This document shows positions 1-7,600 of a stretch of DNA of 64,000 nt, one piece after another. Every line of letters begins with the position of its first letter. Positions within the stretch are counted from its first letter, which is position 1. The notes below the pieces were generated by a model, which was not told the origin of the DNA, ran no database searches, and saw only the letters and a list, made by a program, of their open reading frames with translations. The DNA comes from Lysobacteraceae bacterium (lineage in GTDB: Bacteria; Pseudomonadota; Gammaproteobacteria; Xanthomonadales; Rhodanobacteraceae), in NCBI GenBank assembly GCA_021372495.1, contig JAJFUF010000008.1, forward strand, positions 62,001-126,000, in the 5' to 3' direction. The translations under genes were made by a program, and so were the position numbers.

Positions 1-1
1 C

Positions 2-181
2 GCGCGCGTGGCGCTGCAGGACGGCGAGGCGTGGATCGCGGCGTCGACGAGCGCCGCGCCGAAGTGCGTGCGCTGCTGGCACCATCGCGCCGACGTGGGC
101 ACGCACGCGGACCATCCCGAGCTGTGCGGCCGCTGCGTCGAGAACGTCGCCGGCAGCGGCGAAGCGCGGTGCTGGTTCTGA
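2..181 (+). CDS. ileS: Isoleucyl-tRNA synthetase, C-terminal end (partial)
   Basis: Last 59 codons of a gene entering from the left edge. The reading frame ends with a zinc-binding tail of two CxxC pairs (KCVRCW and LCGRCV, with a histidine-rich linker), which is the C-terminal zinc finger of bacterial isoleucyl-tRNA synthetase. IleS charges tRNA-Ile in the cytoplasm. The following lspA and ispH genes give the common proteobacterial order ileS-lspA-ispH, which supports the identification. Nothing can be said about the catalytic domains, which lie outside the window. Confidence 0.88.
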   Translation, partial: ARVALQDGEAWIAASTSAAPKCVRCWHHRADVGTHADHPELCGRCVENVAGSGEARCWF

Positions 182-364
182 ACCCCGGACTCCTCCCCCC
201 GCTTGCAGGGAGGGTTCGGGAGGGAGTAAGCGCGGAGCCGCCGCAAGCAGCCGGCCGCGCGCGCAAGGCGGATCTGCTGCTGGCGCGGCTTGATCCGCCC
301 CGCGGCCCGAGCCTTGAATCTCCGCTCCCGGTGGGAGAGGGGAGCGATGCATGAGATGGAGTGG

Positions 365-865
365 ATGATGGCCGTCAGACCCAACGCGCTGCCCTGGCTG
401 TGGCTGTCCGCCGCGGTGATCGCGCTCGACCAGTTGACCAAGTGGCTGGCGCTGGCCGCGCTGCAGCCGTACATGCCGCACGCGGTGATCCCGGGCCTGC
501 TGAACTGGACGCTGGCGTTCAATACCGGCGCCGCATTCAGCTTCCTCGCCGAGGCCGACGGCTGGCAGCGCTGGTTCTTCGCGGCGCTGGCGGTGATCGT
601 CAGCGCGGTGCTGGCGGCGTGGCTCGCGCGCACCGCGCGGCGCGACTGGCGCAGCGCGCTGCCGCTGGCGCTGGTCGTCGGCGGCGCGCTGGGCAACCTG
701 ATCGACCGTCTGCGGCTCGGCCACGTGGTCGATTTCATCCAGGTCTACTGGCAGCAGTGGGCGTGGCCGGCGTTCAACCTGGCCGATTCGGCGATCAGCG
801 TCGGCGCGGTGCTGCTGATCGCGTTCGGGCTGTTCGGTGGGAAAGCGGCGCCGGCTGGGCGATAA
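365..865 (+). CDS. lspA: Lipoprotein signal peptidase (signal peptidase II)
   Basis: Inner-membrane aspartyl protease that removes signal peptides from diacylglyceryl-modified prolipoproteins. About 166 aa with four hydrophobic helices, the family length. Family signatures are present: FNTGAAFSF in the first half, GGALGNLIDRL with one catalytic aspartate, and FNLADS with the other. Two adjacent ATGs (365, 368) sit 3-6 nt after GGAG; an in-frame ATG at 347 preceded by a GGGGAG run is an alternative that adds six residues. It lies between ileS and ispH on the same strand. A 143-bp gap with a palindromic repeat separates it from ispH. Confidence 0.93.
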   Translation: MMAVRPNALPWLWLSAAVIALDQLTKWLALAALQPYMPHAVIPGLLNWTLAFNTGAAFSFLAEADGWQRWFFAALAVIVSAVLAAWLARTARRDWRSALPLALVVGGALGNLIDRLRLGHVVDFIQVYWQQWAWPAFNLADSAISVGAVLLIAFGLFGGKAAPAGR

Positions 866-898
866 TGCCCCGTCGCCGGATCCGGGGCATGGCGCCCC

Positions 899-970
899 TG
901 TAGGAGCGACCGTGGTCGCGACCGCTCTTGCAGGTCTGCGCCCTGGCTCGCGACCACGGCCGCTCCTGCA
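899..970. repeat. REP-like palindrome (GTAGGAGCG / CGCTCCT family)
   Basis: Two 23-nt arms, 899-921 and 948-970, are inverted copies with two mismatches, each built around GTAGGAGCG and GTGGTCGCGA. The unit fills the lspA-ispH gap and can fold into a long hairpin. Palindromes of this sequence type are dispersed in intergenic DNA of xanthomonads and some pseudomonads. No coding potential. It could attenuate or stabilise the transcript between the two genes. Confidence 0.8.
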
Positions 971-1008
971 CGTGCATGATCCGGTCGCTCGCGTTCCTTG
1001 AGGCGCCG

Positions 1009-1950
1009 ATGGAAGTCCTGCTCGCCAATCCCCGCGGTTTCTGCGCCGGCGTCGACCGCGCCATCGCCATCGTCGAGCGCGCGCTCGAGTCCTACGGCGC
1101 GCCGATCTACGTGCGCCACGAGGTGGTGCACAACCGCTACGTGGTCGACGGCCTGCGCGCGCGCGGCGCGGTGTTCGTCGACGAGCTGCGCGAGGTGCCG
1201 GACGGCGCCACTGTGATCTTCAGCGCCCACGGCGTCTCGCAGGCCGTGCGCGAGGAAGCGTCGCAGCGCGGCCTCAAGGTGTTCGACGCGACCTGTCCGC
1301 TGGTCACCAAGGTACACATGGAAGTGGCGCGCCTCGGCCGAGCCGGCCGCGACGTGGTGCTGATCGGCCACGCCCGCCATCCGGAAGTCGAGGGCACGAT
1401 GGGGCAGTGGGATCCCGCCTATCCCGGCGCGATCCACCTGATCGAGAACCTGGCCGATGTCGCCCGGCTCGCGCCGAAGCGCGCGGACACGCTCGCCTAC
1501 GTCACCCAGACCACGCTGTCGGTGGACGACACCAAGGCGATCATCGCCGCGCTGCGCGCGCGCTTTCCCGGCATCGAGGGGCCGCGCAAGGACGACATCT
1601 GCTACGCCACGCAGAACCGCCAGAACGCCGTGCGCCAGCTCGCCAGCCAGGTCGGCCTGGTGCTGGTGGTCGGCTCGCGCAACAGCTCCAACTCCAACCG
1701 CCTGCGCGAGCTGGCCGAGAAGCAGGGCGTGCCGGCCCAACTGATCGACGGCCCCGACTGCATCCGCCGCGAATGGCTGGAGGGAGTGACCAGCGTCGGC
1801 CTGACCGCCGGCGCGTCGGCGCCCGAGCAGTTGGTCAAGGACGTGCTGGCGCGGCTGCGCGAGTGGGGCGCCACCAGCGTGCGCGAGCTGTACGGCGAGC
1901 TGGAGGACGTCACCTTCGCGCTGCCGAAGGAACTGCGTCTGGTCGGCTGA
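1009..1950 (+). CDS. ispH: 4-hydroxy-3-methylbut-2-enyl diphosphate reductase
   Basis: Last enzyme of the MEP isoprenoid pathway, reducing HMBPP to IPP and DMAPP with a 4Fe-4S cluster. 313 aa. The three cluster cysteines are in place: C12 (GFCAGVDRA), C96 (DATCPLVTK) and about C198 ([10 protein letters not shown]). The substrate-binding signature [11 protein letters not shown] is also present. ATG 1009 gives the canonical N terminus ([14 protein letters not shown]); the in-frame extension upstream is the REP sequence and was discarded. Downstream lie a tRNA-Thr gene and the pilin cluster. Confidence 0.96.
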   Translation: MEVLLANPRGFCAGVDRAIAIVERALESYGAPIYVRHEVVHNRYVVDGLRARGAVFVDELREVPDGATVIFSAHGVSQAVREEASQRGLKVFDATCPLVTKVHMEVARLGRAGRDVVLIGHARHPEVEGTMGQWDPAYPGAIHLIENLADVARLAPKRADTLAYVTQTTLSVDDTKAIIAALRARFPGIEGPRKDDICYATQNRQNAVRQLASQVGLVLVVGSRNSSNSNRLRELAEKQGVPAQLIDGPDCIRREWLEGVTSVGLTAGASAPEQLVKDVLARLREWGATSVRELYGELEDVTFALPKELRLVG

Positions 1951-1955
1951 ACGGC

Positions 1956-1984
1956 TTGCGCGGCGTTGGGCCGACCTCTAGAAT
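1956..1984 (+). promoter_or_regulatory. Sigma70-type promoter of tRNA-Thr(CGT)
   Basis: TTGCGC at 1956-1961, 17-nt spacer, TAGAAT at 1979-1984, placing the start about 6 nt before the mature tRNA. The -10 hexamer matches that seen before tRNA-Val in this window. Confidence 0.6.
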
Positions 1985-1996
1985 TTCGGGTTCACC

Positions 1997-2072
1997 GCCG
2001 GAATAGCTCAGTTGGTAGAGCGGCGCATTCGTAATGCGTAGGTCGTAGGTTCGAATCCTATTTCCGGCACCA
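1997..2072 (+). tRNA. tRNA-Thr (anticodon CGT)
   Basis: 76-nt cloverleaf with 7-bp acceptor (GCCGGAA/TTCCGGC), anticodon loop TTCGTAA, T loop GTTCGAATC and an encoded CCA end (2070-2072). The CGT anticodon reads ACG codons. It follows ispH by 46 bp but has its own promoter. Confidence 0.97.
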
Positions 2073-2110
2073 GTCTTCGCGCCTCATCTCCCGCCACGGG
2101 CGAGGCGCTC

Positions 2111-2144
2111 CGCGAGGCCCGGCCCTGCCGGGCCTCGCGCGTTT
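2111..2144 (+). terminator. Rho-independent terminator after tRNA-Thr
   Basis: Perfect 13-bp inverted repeat (2111-2123 and 2127-2139) with a CCT loop, followed by CGTTT. The T tract is short but the GC-rich stem is strong. Probably ends the tRNA-Thr transcript. Confidence 0.65.
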
Positions 2145-2288
2145 CCGGGCCGCGTGAACCGCGTCACATGGCGCGGCGGGGCGCATGCCGCTCGTCGGGC
2201 AAATCGCGCCGGTGGTCCGCCCGCCGGTGGTCATGGACGCGGCCTTGGCTATCCTGCCTGCGGGGAAAGCCATCTGGGGAACCCGTCG

Positions 2289-2762
2289 ATGACGCACCAC
2301 GGTTCAGCGCGTGCCGCGCGGGGCGTGTCCCTGCTCGAGGTCATGGTCGCGATCGTCGTGTTCAGCCTCGGCCTGCTCGGGCTGGCGCTGATGCAGATCA
2401 AGGGCGCGCAGTTCGGCAAGGAAGCGGGCTCGCGCACCCACGCGATCCTGCAGGCGCGCAGCATCGCCGACGCGATGCGCGCCAATCCGTCCGCGGTCAG
2501 CCTCGGCTCCTACACCACCTACGCCGCGGCGCCGCCGACCGCGCTGGTCAGTTGCGCCAGCAACTGCACGTCGGATCAGGTGGCGAGCAACGACGTATAC
2601 GTGTGGCTGCAACGGCTCAAGGCCGAGGCGGCCGGATCGTCCGGCACGATCGCGGGGCCTTCCAGCGTCACCGGCGCCTACACGGTTACGGTGACGTGGT
2701 CCGGGCAGGGCGCGGCCGGCACCAGCACCAGCGATAGCTACAGCTTCGACTACCTGCCGTGA
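2289..2762 (+). CDS. pilV: Type IV pilus modification protein PilV (minor pilin)
   Basis: Minor pilin of the type IV pilus tip/priming complex. 157 aa. It has a class III leader: basic residues, then RG/VSLLEV (cleavage after Gly, Glu at mature +5) and a 20-residue hydrophobic stretch. The PilV-type ALMQIKG motif follows. ATG 2289 is preceded by GGGGAA and places the prepilin peptidase site correctly; the longer frame upstream has no supporting signal. It is the first gene of a six-to-seven gene unit and its stop lies 11 nt before the pilW start. Confidence 0.9.
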   Translation: MTHHGSARAARGVSLLEVMVAIVVFSLGLLGLALMQIKGAQFGKEAGSRTHAILQARSIADAMRANPSAVSLGSYTTYAAAPPTALVSCASNCTSDQVASNDVYVWLQRLKAEAAGSSGTIAGPSSVTGAYTVTVTWSGQGAAGTSTSDSYSFDYLP

Positions 2763-2773
2763 GGTGCGCCGCC

Positions 2774-3919
2774 GTGATCCGTCACTCCCGCCCCGGCCGT
2801 GCCGCGTGCGCCCCGCGCCAGACCGGCTTCTCGCTGATCGAGCTGATGGTCGCGATGGTGCTCGGCCTGATCGTGGTGGCCGGCCTGATCAACGTGCTGC
2901 TGGCCAACCGCAAGGCCTTCCACCTGCAGGAAAGCGGCAACTACACGCAGCAGAATCTGCGCTTCGCCAGCGACCGCATCGGCTGGTCGCTGCGCGAGGC
3001 CGGCTTCTGGGGCGGCAACCGGGTCGGCATCGTGACGTTCACCAGCCAGGCGAACAACGCCACCCTGAGCAGCCGCAGCGGCTGCGATTCGGGCTGGGTA
3101 CGCGACCTGACCAACGAGATCTACGGTTACGCCGGCGGCAGCGCGTTCCCGTTGTCCGGCTGCGTCGCCGCCGGCAACTACGTCAAAGGTTCCGACGTGC
3201 TGGTGGTGCGCTACGTCGGCCCCGACGGCATCGACCCCGCTGCGGCCTCGACGGTCGCGGCCCTGCCCAGCCCGGTGCTGCTGGTGTCCGCCATCGGCCA
3301 GCAGGCAGCCCTGTTCAAGCGCGGCGAAACCGTGCCGACGACGCCGCCGGCCGCCGCCATCGGCCGCTACGTCTATCCCTATCACGTCGAGCTGTACTAC
3401 CTGCAGCCATGCAGCGACGCGGGCGCCGACGGCATCTGCGGCACCAGCGACGACGGCGATGCGGCCGAGCGGGTGCCGACGCTGATGCGACTGCGCCTGG
3501 ACAGCACCGGCCTGATCGCTGAACCGGTGGTCGAGGGCGTCGAGCAGATGAAGGCCGAGTACGGCGTGATCGACGCGGCGAACCCCAACCAGATCGTGCC
3601 GGTGCGCTATCTCTCCGCGGCGGCGGTGACCGCCGGCAACCTGTGGCCGCAGGTGATCGCGGTCAAGCTGGGCCTGGTCGCGGTGGGACAGACGCCGGAC
3701 CAGGGCGTCGGCTATTCGGGCACGTTCTCGCTGACCCCGGATCTTGCCGCCACCGACGCGAACGCCTGCACCTACGTGGTCACGCCGACCTCGGTCGACG
3801 CCAGCAAGTGCCCGGGCTTCACCCCGTACAGCCGCGGCAGCTTCACCGCCGGCAAGTTCGTGCGCAACGCCATCGTGCAGACCGTGCAGATCCGCAACCG
3901 CATCAGGAACAAGTCATGA
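2774..3919 (+). CDS. pilW: PilW-family minor pilin
   Basis: Type IV pilus assembly protein of the PilW family, 381 aa. It has a prepilin leader with TG/FSLIELMVAMVLG, Glu at mature +5 and a long hydrophobic helix, then a cysteine-containing globular region. The chosen GTG 2774 has GAGG upstream; GTG 2759, overlapping the pilV stop, is also possible. The 3' end overlaps pilX by 4 nt (ATGA), indicating translational coupling. In pseudomonads PilW helps form the minor-pilin complex that carries PilY1; that role is inferred here from family and order. Confidence 0.88.
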   Translation: MIRHSRPGRAACAPRQTGFSLIELMVAMVLGLIVVAGLINVLLANRKAFHLQESGNYTQQNLRFASDRIGWSLREAGFWGGNRVGIVTFTSQANNATLSSRSGCDSGWVRDLTNEIYGYAGGSAFPLSGCVAAGNYVKGSDVLVVRYVGPDGIDPAAASTVAALPSPVLLVSAIGQQAALFKRGETVPTTPPAAAIGRYVYPYHVELYYLQPCSDAGADGICGTSDDGDAAERVPTLMRLRLDSTGLIAEPVVEGVEQMKAEYGVIDAANPNQIVPVRYLSAAAVTAGNLWPQVIAVKLGLVAVGQTPDQGVGYSGTFSLTPDLAATDANACTYVVTPTSVDASKCPGFTPYSRGSFTAGKFVRNAIVQTVQIRNRIRNKS

Positions 3920-4590
3920 GCCGCAACCTGAGCACTGCGCGCCGCCAGCGCGGCGTCGCCCTGTTCGTCGGACTGGTGTTCCTGGTCGTGCTGTCCGTGG
4001 TCGCGGTGATCGCGATGCAGGGCACGCTGCTGGAAATGCGCATGGTCAACAACGTGGCCAGCCGCGAGCGCGCGTTCGAGACGTCCGAGTCCATGCGCAC
4101 CGCGCTGACCACCTCCGGCTCGACCTCGCTGTTCGAGGAGCACATCTTCAACCGCGGCTGGCCGGCGTCGTGGAGCGGCGAGATTCCGGACGACAACTTC
4201 GATTTCGACCCGTCCAAGGCGCCCTGGAACGCGTTCCAGCGTGGCCTGACCAAGGACACCAACGGCCATCCGGAGCTGCTCTACTCCAGCCTGCAATCCG
4301 GCGAGAGCCTGTACGCCCCGAATACCTGGAAGACCGACGTGCTGCTGTGCCTGCCCGTCAGCGGCACCAGTTGCACCGGCATACCGACCGCCGCGCTGGC
4401 CGTGGTGCCCGACGGCACGGTGCTGGGCGAGGGCAGCGGCGGCGCGCAGGCGGCCGGCTATCGCGGCATCGGCAGCGGCGCGGCCGGCGGTGGCGCGTCG
4501 AAGTATTTCGAAGTGATGAGCGTCGCCACCGCGCCCGGCAACGGCCGCGCGGTCACCATCAGCCAGTACCGCATCGCGGTGCGCAACTGA
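3916..4590 (+). CDS. pilX: PilX-family pilus assembly protein
   Basis: 224 aa. A short basic N terminus (ARRQRGVALFVGLVFLVVLS) leads into a hydrophobic helix. As is usual for PilX, it lacks the standard Glu+5 leader of major pilins. The start overlaps the pilW stop (ATGA) and pilY1 follows after 19 nt. Family knowledge places PilX with PilV, PilW and PilY1 in the tip/priming complex in the inner membrane and periplasm. No disrupted residues seen. Confidence 0.85.
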   Translation: MSRNLSTARRQRGVALFVGLVFLVVLSVVAVIAMQGTLLEMRMVNNVASRERAFETSESMRTALTTSGSTSLFEEHIFNRGWPASWSGEIPDDNFDFDPSKAPWNAFQRGLTKDTNGHPELLYSSLQSGESLYAPNTWKTDVLLCLPVSGTSCTGIPTAALAVVPDGTVLGEGSGGAQAAGYRGIGSGAAGGGASKYFEVMSVATAPGNGRAVTISQYRIAVRN

Positions 4591-4609
4591 CCCCGGCAGG
4601 AGCTTCGCC

Positions 4610-7600
4610 ATGTTGATCCGGACCATTACCCTCAAGGGCTTCGTCGCCGGCCTGGCGGCCGCGCTGGTCGCGCTGCCGATGCTGGCGGCGATGCCGGCGT
4701 CCGCCGCGCAGATCTCCGACAAGACCATGGGCGACTTCACCGCCTATCCGGTGATCAACACCAGCGCCGTGCCGCCGCTGACGATGTTCGTGATGTCGCG
4801 CGACGAGCAGCTCTACATCAAGGCCTACACCGACTACACCGACCTCGACGGCGACGGCATCGTCGATACCACCTACAACAACAACTTCAGCTATTCGGGC
4901 TATTTCGATCCCGACCTTTGCTACACCTACGACACGACGATCAGCGTCAACAGCCATGGCGGCGTGTTCACCGCATCGGGCGCCGCGACCAGCCACCAGT
5001 GCAGCGGCCAGTGGAGCGGCAACTTCCTGAACTGGGTGGCGATGAGCCGCGTCGACGTGCTGCGCTACGTGCTGTACGGCGGCTATCGCGTCGTCGACAC
5101 CACCAGCCAGACGGTGCTGGAACGCTCGTTCATCCCCAGCGACCTGCACGCCTGGGTCAAGGTGTACAACGCGTCGGACGTCAACAAGTACACGCCGTAC
5201 AGCACCTATCCGATCTCGATGTGCAACGTCTCCATCGCCGACGGCACGACGACGCTCTCCAACAACAGTCCTCCGCTGCTGCGCGTCGCCAAGGGGGCGT
5301 TCAGCGAATGGGGCTCGACCGCGCGCGAGCAGTGCCTGTGGCGGGAGGCGATCCAGGCGAAATTCGGTACGCAGGGCGATATCAATCCGGGCGACTACGC
5401 CTCCAGCAGCAACGACAAGCTCGACGAGCTGAACGTGCGCGTGCAGGTCTGCAACGCCAGCGGCACGCAGGAATCGTTCTGCCAGGCCTACACCGACAGC
5501 TCGAGCGTCACGCACTACAAGCCGATCGGCCTGCTGCAGAAGTACGGCGAGAAGCAGCAGATGCGCTTCGGCCTGATCACCGGCAGCTACTCGGCGCCGC
5601 GCACCGGCGGCATCCTGCGTCGCAACATCAACTTCATCGCCGACAACGGCGGCGATACCAGTTGCAGCAACAGCAAGAACGAGATCAACCTGCAGACCGG
5701 CCAGTTCTGCAACCAGAGTTCCGGCAACGAAGGCATCGTCAATACGCTGAACCGCTTCCACATCGTCGGTTGGGACGCCAACAGCGATAACTACGGCGAC
5801 TGCGGCACCTACGGCATCCTGCAGCGCAACGTCTCGGGCGCCAACGGCCACCTGCTCGACCCCGACGGATCGGGCGGCACCACGGCCTATCGCTGCAAGG
5901 ACTCCGGCAATCCGCTGGCGGAGATGTACGCCGAAGCGCTGCGCTACATCATCGGCAACGGCGCCACGCCGACCAGCAGCTACAACCCCAGCGAATCGAC
6001 GCTCAGCGACCTTTCCAACCGGCCGGCGACCGTGCCCTCGATGACCGGCCTGCCCAACGCGACCTGGGCCGACCCTTACAAGACCGCCACCAGCCCCGAA
6101 GGCGCGCCGTACTGCGCCAATTGCAACATCATCGTGCTCAGCACGGGCCTGAACTCGTTCGACTCCGACGGCATCGGCTCGGTGCCCAACCTCAAGCTGC
6201 AGGCCGACGCGGCGACCACGCTGGTCGGCAACAACGAAAACCTCAACACCAAGACCAGCACCGGCGCGCCGCAACAGTGGCTGCTGGGCCGCGTCGCTGC
6301 GCTGGACAGCACCACCTACCAGGACACCTGCCTGCCGCAGACCGTCACCGACCTGGCGCTGGCGCACGGCATCTGCCCGGACATCCCTTCGCTGGAAGGC
6401 GGCTACCAGTTGGCCGGCCTCGCTTACGAGGCCTGGACCAACGACATCCGTTCCGACCTCACCGGCACGCAGAAGGTGCAGACCTACGCCATCGCGCTGG
6501 CGGAGACGCTGCCGACGTTCCAGATCCCGGTGTCCACCGGCGGCGGCAACTACGACCTGATCACGATCACCCCGGCCTGCCAGGCCAACAACAACGGCAG
6601 CGCCTTGCTGAACAGCGCCACCGGCTGGCGCAGTTGCTACCTCGGCAACCTGGTGATCGGCCAGAAGACGTCCACCACGCTCACGCAGGCCCAGTGGCTG
6701 AAGATCGCCGCCAACCAGAATCCCGGCACGGTCACCACTTGCACCAGCAACTGCCGGGTGTTCGGCCTGCCGACCACGTCCGACGCACACGGCCCGACCT
6801 CGGGCAGCTTCGAGATCGTCTGGGAAGACTCGCAGTGGGGCAACGACCACGACCAGGACGTGACCGAGTTGCTCAGCTTCTGTCGCGGCGCCGCCTGCAG
6901 CTATGACGGCAACAACGACAAGGTGCCCGACATCTGCGAGGGCACGCCGTCCAACGCCTGCAATGCCAGCAACATCCAGGACAGCCAGATCCTGGTGCGC
7001 ACGGAATCGCTGGTCGCGTACGCAGGCAATGCGCTGCAGATCGGCTATACCGCGGCGGGCGCGTTCAATGCCGGCAACGGCCAGGCCGCCAGCGGCGCCA
7101 AGTTCACCGTGCTGCGCCCGGGCAACACCAACGGCAGCCTGCTGTTCGGCAGCTACGGCGGCGCGCGCAGTTGGTCGCCGCCGTCGGTGGAGAAGTACAC
7201 CACCGGCCCGGCCGAGCAGCGTCCGCTGGACAACCCGCTGTTCTTCGCGGCCAAGTACGGCGGCTTCAACGACCAGGACGGCAACAACCTGCCGACCTAC
7301 GGCAATCCCGCCGAGTGGGACGTGACCAACAACTTCACCGGGCAGAAGGGTGCCGACGGCATCCCGGACAACTACTTCCTGGTGCGCAACCCGGCGCAGT
7401 TGTATTCGCGCCTGTCGCAGGTGTTCGATTCGATCCTCAAGCGCGCCGGCTCCGGTACGGCGGCAGCGGTGGTGTCGAACAGCGCGCGCGGCATCGGCCT
7501 GACCTACCAGGCGCTGTACCTGCCCGAGCGCAAGGACTCGGCGGGCGGAGTCGCCAGTTGGATCGGCTCGCTGAACGGCCTGTGGACGGACACCTACGGT

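Noticed and set aside
4559..6850. 763-codon minus-strand frame opposite pilY1
   Set aside because: Shadow of pilY1 without motifs.
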